NCBI GenBank assembly: GCA_030374805.1
Contig: JARGSG010000220.1
Location: forward strand, 42,220 to 106,219
Length of the DNA: 64,000 bases
From: Gracilaria gracilis
Lineage: Eukaryota; Rhodophyta; Florideophyceae; Gracilariales; Gracilariaceae
Reading direction: 5' to 3'
Position 1 is the stretch's first letter; every line of letters starts with the position of its first letter. The notes under the pieces were generated by a model that did no database searches, had not been told where the DNA came from, and worked only from the letters and a program-made list of their open reading frames with translations. The position numbers and the translations under genes are program-made. Of the stretch, positions 54,125 to 64,000 are shown one piece after another.

Positions 54125-55759
54125 CTACAGTGTTGTCCAATGATAGTTCCTGCTCAGTGCACTTGATGTAGTCGGCCTACCACGATGACCGGTGGGGCCA
54201 CTGTGGGCAATGATACAGAATCTCAGCTGAAGGTCCTCAGAACCATCAAGACTCTGTAGATCTAATGGGTGAATGTTAGAGTGCTGGTCTTGTTCCAGTG
54301 CTACTTCTTCTGCAGAAGGCCAGCAGAATTCATCTGCGTTGGCAGTTGGAAGGATCGGGATCTGGAGTAACCTTCGGACAGTTCTGGGTGCTGACCAACG
54401 CGTTAACATGTCAGCCCACACATTCTCCAGTCCACTGATGTGGAAACATGTGTACAAGTATACACTGAGACGCACAGCCCAACAAAGCACCTTTCGTGTT
54501 GAAGATAGGCTGAGATCCGGAATGAGAGAGAGAGGGTCGAAAATGAAAACGTGGTTGTTGTGGTCTGTGAAGAGGTCGAATCCTGCAGCAGTTGCAGCAA
54601 GCCTGTTTATTCTCTCGACTGTAGCCATTATTGCGAAAGCCTCTTTCTCCAGAGTCGACCAGGCCAATTGAGTCGCGTTGAATCTTCCGGAACAAAAAGC
54701 AATTAAGCTCTGCCTTTGCTTGGCGTGAGGGAGATGTAGGTCCTCTCTGGGTACTCGCGTAACGATACCAGCCCAAGAGGTATCAGATGCGTCTGTGTAA
54801 ATGTATAGACGCTGCCGCTCGTCGCGATGAGCGAGAGTAACCAGATTAGCGAGCGCCTTATTGCAACGATCGAAAACAATTTTTTCTCTCTGCTTCCATC
54901 CCAGATCCTGCAATGATACGTTCCCTACAGCTCGTTTGGTGCGCTTACAAGCTACGGCATATACCCGTTCTAACATTTGGTGTAGGGGCTCAATGAGATC
55001 CGTGAAGTTCGGTATGCCGGTTCTGACCCACTGCATGGCGCATACGAACTGTTGCAGATGGGCTCCAGTGGTTGGAAGTTCCATGGAAAGGAGGTCGTCA
55101 AGCTGTCGAGGGTCATGGAGTACTCCATCTGCGGATACAATTCGTCCACTCCATTCAATGGTTTGAGCAAACAGCATACTGTTACCTGGATGTAGTCCGA
55201 TGGAGTAACGTGCACAGGTTTCGAACAGCTTTCGAATACCTTTCAGTAGTCCCTCCATAGTTGGATTGTGAAGCAGTATGTCATCCAGCCAATAGAGAAT
55301 CTGCTGGAGGAATTCCTTGGGAAACACGTCTGCTAGAATGGATTGCAGAAGTGTCGTGGCGTTTGTTGTCCCGTGCAAGAATCTGGTTGGTGTGTAGACG
55401 CCATCCGGCATGATGAATGACTGGAGTTCCTGCGAGGCCTTATCAAAAGGGAACTGCCAGTACCCATGAAAGAGGTCAAAGGTGGGGAAGAACTTGAATC
55501 CAGCCAGCTTGAGTAGTTCCTGTTCAATATTCGGCATCGGAAACTGATGCTGCACTCTATACTTATTGATGGGTCGCAAGTCTACAGTGAATCGGAAACG
55601 AGCTGGTCCAGGTGTGGGAACCAGAAATGGTGCTGATGCCCATGGAGACGATGGATTGGCGTACACCATACCAGCTCTGACAAGATTTCCAACGAACTTG
55701 TCAAGAAAATCCCGCTGGTCCTGCGAGTACTTAGGCAGACGGACGCGAACTTGCTTCAC
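54125..55759 (-). pseudogene. Gypsy-4 reverse transcriptase and RNase H
   Basis: 544 codons without a stop. RT has R-F-T-V-D-L-R-P-I-N-K-Y, F-D-L-F-H-G-Y-W-Q and the box Y-W-L-D-D, again with Trp at the usual Tyr position. RNase H has Y-T-D-A-S-D, E-K-E-A-F-A-I and G-L-E-N-V-W-A-D-M-L-T-R-W. The integrase zinc finger starts at the end (A-H-S-G-P-T-G-H-R-G). Ends at a TAG inside the zinc-finger region. Confidence 0.92.
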
Positions 55760-55779
55760 ATCAGGTGTAACAGCTATCT

Positions 55780-56523
55780 TCAGTAGCTTGACTTGTGCTG
55801 GTGGTCCTGAGGACAGCGAGGTTCTGAAGATATTGATATGTTCATGTGCCTTTTGCTCAGGAGGTTCACCTTGATGTTCCCCATTCCATTTCCAACGGCA
55901 ACTTGCAACATGTCCTCTACTGCTTTGTGAATGCTCTCATGCTGCTCACTGCCAACTGGTTCAAGAAGAGCGGGATCCGGAAATGGGTCTTCAACTCGTC
56001 GTGGGGCATAGTAGTTCACCCTTGGACGGTCGGGCACAACTGAAGTTGACTAAGATGTTGTACTAGAGCAGTTGAGGCGTGCAATCATGAGACAGCTGCC
56101 GTACTCACCTGTCGAAGTGGATGTAGGGTTCCTAACTTCGGAGCAGTCCGCCCCATTCAATGCGAAGCGGTTCTTGTACAACAGGTTGTGATTGTCTACA
56201 CGCAAATTTTGCAGTGAGGGTCTGCCGATGAGTAGATTCTCAGAAGCCCAATCATTATCAGCCAACAAAAAGGAGATCTTCATGCGTGCCAAGTTTCCAG
56301 ATGCCAGATGTAGAATGGTGCGCGGCACTGTCCATGTGCGTGAAAAAGAGAAACTCTCTGCTTCGGCCTGGTTATCCTTCCTGAAAGCAACAGCCAACGT
56401 GACCTTCTTGATTGCGGAAATCTTCCCGATACCTTGCAAGGCAGCGGACTCTGCGAGTGTTGGAGACACAATGCTGTCGTCGCTGACATCATTACAGCGA
56501 CCGGATGTCTCGACGGAGGTCAT
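55780..56523 (-). pseudogene. Gypsy-4 protease and linker
   Basis: The block at 56050-56523 carries D-D-S-I-V-S-P near the expected active site and L-L-I-G-R-P-S-L as the second protease motif. The catalytic D-S-G appears as D-V-S, so the active site is probably lost. The linker (55780-56037) leads to RT through a frameshift near 55830. Confidence 0.72.
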
Positions 56524-56559
56524 GCCATCGGAAACAGTAACAGAGCAGCTTGCCTCTGT

Positions 56560-57594
56560 TCAGTAATGAGGAGGTTTCATACTTCCGACGCTGCCTGGCT
56601 TCGCTTTGGTTTTGTGAGCCCTCATGTTTTTGGCAGGTCTATCCGCTGCCTTCTTGGCTGAAAGCTGGGCTTTCAGGGCTTTCTTCTTGACATCGGTGGC
56701 CTTCGCACAATCATCAATCCAATGCCGTTCACCCTCACGCTTGCATGGTTCGTGCGGACAGAACGGTGGAAGCCGTTTGGATTTCTGACTTGTGCGTTTC
56801 TGCTCTGTAGAAGAGATTGGTGTTGCGGGTGTCTCGCTACTGGTGGAAACATTTCCAAATTTTCCTTTGCGTGGTTTTGAAACTCGCGTTCTAGAAGGCA
56901 AACCATTGTCTACTATCTGAAATGCTTCGGATACGGACATTTCGTGCTTCATAAATGCTTTAAAATCCTTCTTCAGAGGTGCGTACACCAGTTCCAGATC
57001 TGTTTCGAGACGTTTTTGCAACGTTCTTGGACGGATAGTAGCTACAATGTGCTTAACTGCTAATTTCGGATGGTCATTCATGATCCAAATGAGTCCATTC
57101 CTACGCAACGTAGACAAATACGACGTAAAAAATCCCTTCATCCGCGAGCGGGAGGAGCTGTCAGACATGTCCATCAAAAGTTCAAGTTTGATTATGGTGT
57201 TGATGTCTGTCACTGTCATAGTGTCTTTCTCTTCCTCGGCTTCGGATTCCAAATATTTCCCCAATTTGGCATCCGTAGGGTCTTCGGACTTCTTAACTGT
57301 AGGGATGTATTCCAAATCAATACAAGACTGAAGTCATTTAGAGTCTACACAGAAAGAAATGCTGACAGAACGGACAGGTTCGGTAGTAGTCGAGTCAATG
57401 ACAGAAATCTGTAGCGCTCGTTCCGTGACCTTCTTGGAGTACTGGTCGTACTGACGTAGAAATACACGAATTGATCTCGGGTTGGTCTGGGATAGTCTTG
57501 GGTGGTCCACGAAAAAGACTAAGGACGATGGTTGCTGAAGAAGATATTCCGTTTCTTCTCCAGCTTGAGCGGTGGGCATTGAATTGGACGCCAT
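56560..57594 (-). pseudogene. Gypsy-4 Gag
   Basis: ATG at 57594 (M-A-S-N-S-M-P-T-A-Q-A-G-E-E-T-E). One frame of about 344 codons with a single TGA near 57334. The C-terminal part is basic with a zinc-binding motif C-P-H-E-P-C-K-R-E-G-E-R-H-W-I-D-D-C (C-x4-C-x6-H-x4-C), close to the Gypsy-1 and Gypsy-2 knuckles. Ends at 56560. Confidence 0.85.
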
Positions 57595-57636
57595 TGTGGT
57601 GATCGAACAAGCGAAATGCGATACAGCCAGTATCGG

Positions 57637-57648
57637 CAGTGATCACTG
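57637..57648. promoter_or_regulatory. 12-bp palindrome at Gypsy-4 5' LTR/primer-site junction
   Basis: CAGTGATCACTG, a perfect palindrome overlapping the LTR end by two bases. It has the same geometry as the Gypsy-1 and Gypsy-2 palindromes but a different sequence. Confidence 0.6.
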
Positions 57649-57907
57649 TGCGCTTGTGTGGTTCCAATGCGCAAGAGGGGTGCTGAGTGTTGACGTTCGA
57701 TGCCTCTGATTCTAATGAAGAGGCAGAGATGGGGGGGTTTGAGTACACCACTGCTGATGTTTTCTCCTTCACAAAACTACTACACTACACTAGCTAGGAG
57801 ATGATGCCACCCGAGCGTGGGTGCAGCAATCCTTGGTGGAGCTATAGGTGCTGAAGTGGATGTTTATATTTACTACAGTGTCGAAGTGGATGCCTTTATC
57901 CACTACA
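57647..57907 (-). repeat. Gypsy-4 5' LTR
   Basis: 261 bp. On the minus strand it begins TGTAGTGGATAAAGG, has AATATAAACA as a TATA-like element, and contains repeated CATCCACTTC words. GCACC follows on plus. Confidence 0.93.
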
Positions 57908-57912
57908 GCACC

Positions 57913-58226
57913 TTTCAAAATGCAGTGTAGAACAAGCAGCGATTACGGATAAAATATTGATGACTCTCTTCCTTTATTTCGATGTATAGCGGAAAAAGTT
58001 TATGTTTAGGTAGTGCAGTTTATAGGATTCCACAGCAGTCAATGCCGCCCTACGCCTGCACTATAGCAGATGCGCTGGGTAGTCCACCCCACTGACATTA
58101 GACGACTGAGCAGACGTGCCCCATCCGCATCGTTTCCTCAGAATATCAAAGAACAGAAACAACACTTGTTAGGAAGTTTCCGTTCCTCATTCACAGAACT
58201 TTTCTATATCAGGCAACCTTTGCACC
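57913..58226. other. Intergenic
   Basis: About 310 bp, no gene seen. Presumed upstream region of the small secreted-like frame at 58227. Confidence 0.4.
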
Positions 58227-58504
58227 ATGTTGAAAACCTTTCTTTTCTTCGCCTTTCCCTTTCTGTGCTTCTCGGCACTCGCTGACGACTCCAACCTAAT
58301 TTGCCTTCCATACACTCGGACATTCTGGAGGAGTCCTTTTCTGTCGATTTCTCGATGGATACCGAAAGCCATGCAATTTTTCTTTGTCCCAGAAATCAAC
58401 CGCTCACCTTTTACCTCGCTGTTTGGCCAAGATATGTGAGGCTGATGTCCATATCTTCTTCTGTATTCCTCTACTTTCTCGTGGTCCGCACTATTAGACA
58501 ATAG
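58227..58504 (+). pseudogene. Possible secreted-protein remnant
   Basis: ATG at 58227 opens a strong signal peptide (M-L-K-T-F-L-F-F-A-F-P-F-L-C-F-S-A-L-A), then D-D-S-N-L-I-C-L-P, and the frame ends at 58439. An overlapping frame (to 58504) reads more naturally after about 58310 (D-T-E-S-H-A-I-F-L-C-P-R-N), suggesting a frameshift. A minus-strand frame of 163 codons (58187-58678) covers the same bases and cannot be fully excluded as the real gene. Confidence 0.35.
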
Positions 58505-59041
58505 AATTGCTATCCTAAGTGGCGTCCTTAGATACGAGTTGAGCAACACTGTCATCTTTGGCGACGCCAGACTGCACCATGAGATGCGAGCAGCAAGTGC
58601 TTGAGTTTCAATCTGATTACACACGAACAGAGACTCGCCAATTACCTTCATATTTGGGCGTTGACAATGAATCAACAATGAACTGTGGGCTTTCTACCAC
58701 TGGCATGTCATAATTCGAAGTTGTGCAAGGAGTGCCACAAGAAGGTGCGTTATCGCCAGGATTGTGGTTGGTCTACATTGGGAGAATCCGAAAATTTTTA
58801 TCGTTCCAGATTTCTATCGGTTGCACAAATGGAAGAGCGGCACGTATGCGATCTTGTTGCTGCTCTCTGGAACTCTGAATAGGGTAAGCGAGACCTTATC
58901 CAGAGTTCTAGATGCGGGCAACAGGCAACTTTCACATACGGGGCAGGCATGTTTTCTCGTAAACAGAATTCGAGATATAGACCACCACGCACCAGAACTT
59001 CTTTCCACCCTGCTTGCCACACCAGACCAAAACGACTTCTC

Positions 59042-60240
59042 ATGTCATCCACGTCCGTAGATTTGAAAACCGTTGTGATTCTTGTCAGCGCAGTTGCCGT
59101 TAATCTTCTGTAATATTTCCACCACAAATGAAAGCAGAAACTCCCTCGCAAGACCAAATTAAAGTACACAACTAACGCAAAGTTCTTAAGCACCGGAATT
59201 AGTCGCCCACGCACCTTCATAACTCCATGGCGAAAGCTCTTGCACGACGGAACCCAAACAGAATTCATAGCTGCAACGGGCTTTCCTCGGTCAAATTTCT
59301 TCAATGATCTTCTGCCTTGGTTTGAAAACACCGGTAAAAAACAACACAGGTTCCAGGAGAGGCAGAAAAACATTATTATGCACAGCAGACCTTCTCGGAA
59401 TGGCCTTGTGGTACATGAAAACGGCTGATGTAGAATACGCCTTGTGTTCTATATTTGGTGTAACATCCTCTTCACTTTCCGAATTGTTGAACTACGCACT
59501 CGACGTGCTGTCATATATGGTACTGTACGACAACCACCATGAATTTGAAATACGTTGGCGAACGGAACATGAAGTGGTGGAGTCTGTGGAGTTGTTGAGA
59601 AAACACAGAGTGCATGGGTATGCTCTTCGGTGCTTGTTTGGTGTAAGTGATGGAGCAAGACTTCCTTGTCCCGATTTCAAAGACTTTCACAGACAGAATG
59701 CCTTTTACAATGCTATGAATCAGCACGTAGAAGCCACGAATCTTCTCGTATGGAACGTCAAGGCGAAATCGTTCATTCTTGTGCCAACTAACCTGGGAGC
59801 TGGCATGACAGTAAGTTAGCATATCTGTCTGTTTTATACTGGCTTTCGTTGAAATTAGATGTCCACACACCGCCCGGATTTGCTATTCTTGGAGACAGCC
59901 CCTTCGTTAATGATACCAGATCAACATTTGGAAAATTCGTGCGGGCTAGAAAGAAAAACTAAGTGCGTTCGATGCCCATCTCAAACAGCTGCGCCGCAAT
60001 AGAACTTGCGTTGCAAAGATTATATCCAAGTGAACGCCAGAGTGCAGAATGGTGTGTGTGAGGTTTAAAGGCCCCCTTCCGTGGTTTATCGAGAACTCTC
60101 CCCGCGAACCATTACAAGCGAGGGCGTCTTTTGAGCTTGGCATGCCACCTTGATAATTACCGCGTTCGTTCAGTTGGTCGAAATCAGATCCAAAGTGTGT
60201 ACAGCTGGCAGCAACTGGATTGTATACGACAGAAGTTTCG
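59042..60240 (+). pseudogene. PIF/Harbinger-type (DDE_Tnp_4) transposase
   Basis: The N-terminal block (to ~59370) has T-E-F-I-A-A-T-G-F. After a frameshift, block 59304-59819 gives L-G-M-A-L-W-Y-M-K-T-A-D-V, a helix-turn-helix-like C-S-I-F-G-V-T-S-S-S-L-S-E-L-L, and the first catalytic Asp in G-V-S-D-G-A-R-L-P-C. The second Asp is in I-L-G-D-S-P-F-V-N-D (~59890), and the Glu in Q-S-A-E-W (~60050), followed after a stop by G-L-K-A-P-F and the usual Q-I-Q-S-V-Y end. The order and spacing match DDE_Tnp_4 transposases. Several stops and frameshifts make it inactive. Terminal inverted repeats were not found. Confidence 0.82.
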
Positions 60241-60912
60241 CACAGTATTCAAGTGATACGATGTGCTTCCATGTTCGTAGGAATCTCCGGCTGGACACAG
60301 ACTTGCATCATGACACTGCGGTCTCGACGCGTGTACGCATCGACAGCAGACAAAGCAACGGCATCACGCCCAGCGACCAAAGCCTGCGTGCAACGTCGTG
60401 CACACTTTGTATTGTATATCTAGGTAAAACCACGACATGGTTAACGTCATAGCATATTGTTTACTCTACACTACATCCTGAAATATATGCTCAAACGCGA
60501 TTTTCCCGCAGCTCCCTGTATGCAGTGTTCCTCTTTGGAGCAATTGACGTTTTGGAGCATTTGAGGTTTTACGGTTTCTTTTTGTTTAGAGGTTCTCGCA
60601 TAAATTGTCACAAAAACATAGGCAATTTCTATAATTCTTACTTACTCATAGAATAAGTACTCTGATTTTGTATTGTTGATCCATCTCCTTGGCGCATAAA
60701 AATAGTTTTGTTTTTGTCGTGTACAAAGTAAATATTTAGCTTTCAAATTGCAATGATACCGTTAATGTATTTCATATATCAGAAGAATGATCTCTAATGT
60801 TTGTCTTCTGTTGAATTGCGTGAAGTTCATATGCATCTACACTGTTAAAGCTTTAGTCTTCCATATGGTTTAAACTGGTAATGTAAATTCTTGTTGTACT
60901 TCTATAACGCTT
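60241..60912. other. AT-rich intergenic
   Basis: About 670 bp with no supported gene or repeat. Confidence 0.5.
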
Positions 60913-61234
60913 TGTTAAAACTGTGGAATTTCTATATGAAATCGGTTAACGTTGATACAGTAGTTACAGTTTTGGCTTGAACGTCCGACATCGAGTGGAA
61001 GTTCATACGTACGCAGTATGGAGAGAATGGTTCACAAACAACAACGTTGGCACAGAGGTCTACACGGAGCTCTGTCGTGGGAGCTCCTGGGATAATCCAT
61101 GAGCCTTTATATACGGATACTAAGCGACCTTTGGGATATCGGTGACGTATAACTAAGCTATTAGATTAATAGAGAGTTTTACGTTAGAGTAGAGACTTAG
61201 TACGTGTTCCGTACGTATCTACCAGAATCTAACA
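60913..61234 (-). repeat. Copia-D 3' LTR (left boundary uncertain)
   Basis: The right end ATCTAACA at 61234 is fixed by the adjoining polypurine tract. The left end is proposed at TGTTAAAACTG (60913), giving TGTTA/TAACA terminal repeats. The minus strand has TATATAAAGG as a likely TATA box. No second LTR is in the window to confirm the limits. Confidence 0.55.
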
Positions 61235-61270
61235 CACCCCCCGTCGCGTTAGTATCCCAAAACATCGAAT

Positions 61271-62590
61271 ATGTCTTCATTACTGCCAAGAGTCATGATC
61301 ATGACCCGTACCCTGGGGTATGTCAATGATCCATACGACTATATCGGACATATCATTCATCCGGGAGGAATGGTTAACGCTGTGCCTCGTAAGTGCGTCT
61401 GTCATATTGATTCAGCCCGGAATCCACGTTATCTGGTCAAGTTCCCCAGATTCAAAAGCATCCCTTATCGTTCCTTAGTCGGAACTCTCGGCTTTTGTAG
61501 GGTGGTGATGGTATCGAATAATGATTTCGAGTCGACAAGGATCTGGTGGCCTATGCCGATGTGTGGAAATATGGTACAGATAGCTTCCTTCATATCGTAT
61601 CCTCTGTCCTCCGCCTCCGAGCAGGCGAGAATTTCCGCACCAAATGATGAATACGTTACCCGCCTCTGCTTGGTATTGGACCAGTAAATGGGGTGAAATA
61701 TTGCTTCTTCGTTCAACCCGGCGACAAACATCAGCCCGGTTATGATTCCTGTCTGACCGTAAGTGTTATCGTTGTTCGCATGCGATGCATCCGACATGCT
61801 CATTATTCGTTCGAAGGTAACGCCCATAGGCCTGATATATTTGTTCTTTGGACTGAGCTAACATATCTCTTGCGTCATTGCGTTCGCATTTACGAGATGT
61901 TTGACTCTGAGGTTTCCGAGCCCCTGCTGCATGCGGGACGTAACGTATAAAGCCTATGAGAGCACCGCGCATCCCAGATACATTGGAGTACCTGCAAGAG
62001 ATGGCTATGCCTTCTTCTCCTGGTCAGTAGCTCGTTCTTCTCTTTCCCTTCGCCGCTAACGCGAGATCTCCATGGGCTACAGGCGCTACATGTACGCCGT
62101 CATAGAGAATGTGACGTTCCTCTCCTCCTCCTCGATGATTTCACAACCGGCGAAGGATAGTTTGTTTTCAGAGAGAACTTTTCCGACTTCAAATTCGTCC
62201 TGGAGTTGACGCATAAACTCAAAGATGCTTTGCTATGTTCCGGCGACTAATAGGTCGTCAACAATTCTGGCTATCACCAGTAAAATGCTGTCGTCCTGTT
62301 TGCGTTTCACGAAGAGTTGATTTACTCCATATACTCTGGATAGCCCTTGCTTCTTGAGTATTTACGATGCGATGCGTTTGGCCCACTGCCGACCTGCTTC
62401 GACGATTCTGTAGGGTAACTTCGTAAAGTTTCCACAGTACGCCATGCTTCGTCTTGAACTCGCGTGCAGGCCCGACAAATATCTCTCTCGTGATAGGTCC
62501 GCTCTGAAAGACAGCTTTCTTGATATCTGCGACACCGAAGTTGAATCCGAGACATAGGGCAACGCTGATTAACAACCTCATGATAATCAT
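61271..62590 (-). pseudogene. Copia-D RT C-terminal part and RNase H
   Basis: RT fragment L-G-F-N-F-G-V-A-D-I-K-K-A-V-F-Q-S-G, then Y-R-I-V-E-A-G-R-Q-W-A and the box I-V-D-D-L-L-V-A-G in shifted frames. RNase H (61465-61827) has S-D-A-S-H-A-N, S-F-G-A-E and V-D-S-K-S, so its acidic residues are kept. The C-terminal end is degraded down to ~61271. Confidence 0.78.
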
Positions 62591-62664
62591 ATCGGCGTTC
62601 GAAAAGTCCTTCCTGATGTCGTCCTTGAAGTCGTCTCGGTTCCCGTGGGTGACGAGACGGGCTT

Positions 62665-63941
62665 TTAGTTCCCGATGACCATTTTCTTTACTTTATATAC
62701 GGTATGCGAAGATATGACGTTCGCATCACGTGGTACATCTTTTTCGTCGATCTCATCATGAACCTTGATCCAATTATTGTCATGTTCCTTATCCCCCGCC
62801 TTCTGAGGGATCCATAGTGGGACGAATTGCACTTCCCATGCTGACACTTGGCGAGAGCCCAATACCTCTTGCATGTTCTTGAGGACCTCTTGCTTTTCAG
62901 ACTTCAAGTTGTGTCGCTCGGTCATCTCTGGATCTTTGATCAGCTTGTCCGTATAGCTCCCCATGTCTCTATACGTGCGCTCCCTCTCTGTCATGACTGA
63001 CGTCATGAGGGAAGCTGTGCCCTGCATGATCTGCTCTCCCTCGCTCTCCGAATCTGGAGTCGGGGTGAGGTCGATATAATCTTCCATGGAGCCTTCGTAA
63101 AGCTCTCGTGCCAGTTCGGAGTTGGGGCGTAGACAGATATCTTCGTACGAGATCCTGAATATCGGACCTTTAGGCGTTCTTCTCACTTCCACGATAGGCC
63201 TGTGTGCCTTTACTACAACTTTACTGCGCCACTCGTCCGGGACGTTGTTCGTGGTTGTCTGGAAGTAGAATAGGACTTCATCACTGGGTTTTATACAAGA
63301 CTCGGAGAGGTTCAAGTGGTCACGACCCTTCATCGCTCTCTGTAACGCTCTTGTAGACGACTGTTCCGTATAGGCGTTCAGCAGTTCTTCAGTCACGAGG
63401 CACCTCGGTGCTCCTAGAATAGAAGGGGCGTACCCCTTGGCTAGCTCCAAGGAGCTCAAGACCTTTGTGCTGCTGAAAAAATTTGATAGGAACATAGCCC
63501 GAGAGAGTATGGTTTTATCCGTACCGATTGTCTTCTCCTTTTCCAGCCTTTCGAGGATACGCTTTATCACTCCGTTCTTCCTTTCCACGATGCCCGTCTT
63601 ATTTTGACGTCTAACACGTCGGCTTTTAAATATGATTTCGCGACCTGACAAAAATCTCCTCACTTCACAACAATTGTATTCGTCGTCTGCCAACATTGCG
63701 TTAGGGGTTCCGTTTCGTTGAGTTATTCTGTTTTCAGTATGGAGATGGCAGTACGAGCTTCTCGATTGTCTGCAATGACTGTCTCCGAGTAACCCGTCCC
63801 ACAATCCACGATAGATAAGACTAGGTACTTTGTACCTCGAATAGTACATAACACACGATCAACCTTAAACGCCTGGTTAACTTGGGTTATATAGATCTTC
63901 TTTGAAGGCAGTTTTATACCGGATTCTGCACATATAAGCAA
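62665..63941 (-). pseudogene. Copia-D integrase
   Basis: Block 63723-63941 has V-D-R-V and S-I-V-D-C-G-T-G-Y-S. After a frameshift, block 62665-63849 has P-N-A-M-L-A-D-D-E-Y and G-I-V-E-R-K-N-G-V-I as the later catalytic residues, then a long acidic spacer toward RT (E-R-T-Y-R-D-M-G). The spacer carries no recognised domain. Confidence 0.8.
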
Positions 63942-64000
63942 TTATCTGATATGTTAAAAACGTGCTTCTCGCCTCACTATCTCGGGATCCTTACCAGCTC

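Larger units (their letters stand above)
52630..57907 (-). mobile_element. Gypsy-4: decayed Ty3/gypsy element
   Basis: Complete minus-strand element of 5278 bp with 261-bp LTRs (52630-52890, 57647-57907) and a 5-bp duplication GCACC (52625-52629, 57908-57912). The polypurine tract GGAGGGGAG adjoins the 3' LTR on the minus strand. Gag, protease, RT, RNase H, integrase and a chromodomain-like end are all present, with several stops and frameshifts. The LTRs differ at about 25 sites by eye, so it is older than Gypsy-1 and Gypsy-2. Confidence 0.95.
60913..64000 (-). mobile_element. Copia-D: GalEa-like Ty1/copia element, 5' end outside window
   Basis: Minus-strand copia element of a different lineage from Copia-A/B/C. 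In genomic order: 3' LTR (right end at 61234), polypurine tract (GGGGGGTG on minus), RNase H, RT and integrase, with the rest beyond 64000. RNase H reads S-S-F-G-A-E-I-L-A and V-D-S-K-S-L-F-D-T-I, a style I associate with copia elements of fungi, red algae and GalEa. The coding region is broken into several frames. Confidence 0.82.

Noticed and set aside
58187-58678. Minus-strand 163-codon frame as a host gene
   Set aside because: It overlaps a plus-strand signal-peptide frame and has no recognised features; kept only as an alternative in the 58227 entry.
58798-59373. Minus-strand 191-codon frame
   Set aside because: It overlaps the N-terminal part of the Harbinger transposase remnant and looks like an opposite-strand shadow.
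1-64000. CRISPR arrays, operons, bacterial promoters or rRNA genes
   Set aside because: No regularly spaced repeats, no Shine-Dalgarno-led gene strings and no rRNA sequence; the window is eukaryotic.

Overview
This is eukaryotic nuclear DNA dominated by LTR retrotransposons, with a few small host genes between them. The host cannot be fixed from the sequence alone. The Ty3/gypsy polyproteins have a W-x-D-D reverse-transcriptase box, an RNase H with an R-H-T-A-S-K-L-M-R-W-A stretch and a C-terminal chromodomain-like tail, which is the pattern I know from oomycete elements. Moderate GC, host genes that look mostly intronless and a GalEa-like copia element would also suit a red alga. I treat oomycete versus red alga as open.

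Layout. 7-837: gag-like pseudogene (-). 1436-7739: Copia-A (-, decayed). 8290-9255: possible broken host gene (-). 10352-10466: nested palindromes. 10488-10974: repeat S. 11046-15300: Copia-B (-, 5'-truncated). 15579-27354: host secreted-protein gene 1 (+), split by Gypsy-1 (-, 16192-27264). Gypsy-1 itself carries a 213-bp solo LTR in its RT and the young element Gypsy-2 (+, 21594-26844) in its 5' LTR. 27579-28085: second copy of S. 28278-34607: Copia-C (+, near intact). 34696-35709: host secreted gene 2, a transthyretin-like domain followed by an HExxH metalloprotease-like domain, frameshifted. 36919-37446: secreted Cys-rich gene 3 (-). 37906-39361: three hairpins and one small ORF. 40502-51927: Gypsy-3 (+), an old RT-deleted element with an inverted solo LTR in its 5' LTR and a long antisense ORF before its 3' LTR. 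52136-52624: two small ORFs. 52630-57907: Gypsy-4 (-). 58227-58504: possible secreted-protein remnant. 59042-60240: PIF/Harbinger-like transposase pseudogene (+). 60913-64000: Copia-D (-, cut by the window end).

Target-site duplications (TSDs) give the history: Gypsy-1 CCAC, Gypsy-2 GCTAG, solo LTR CCAAG, Copia-C ATAGA, Gypsy-4 GCACC, inverted solo LTR ACAAC. LTR divergence counted by eye ranks Gypsy-2 youngest (3 differences in 292 bp), then Gypsy-1, Copia-C, Gypsy-4 and Gypsy-3. The host genes share short TATA-type promoters 70-80 bp before an ATG that opens a signal peptide. The most unusual signals are the host gene that stays open across an 11-kb nested insertion, the roughly 600-codon antisense reading frame in Gypsy-3, and the 12-bp palindromes at the 5' LTR/primer-site junction of three gypsy elements.
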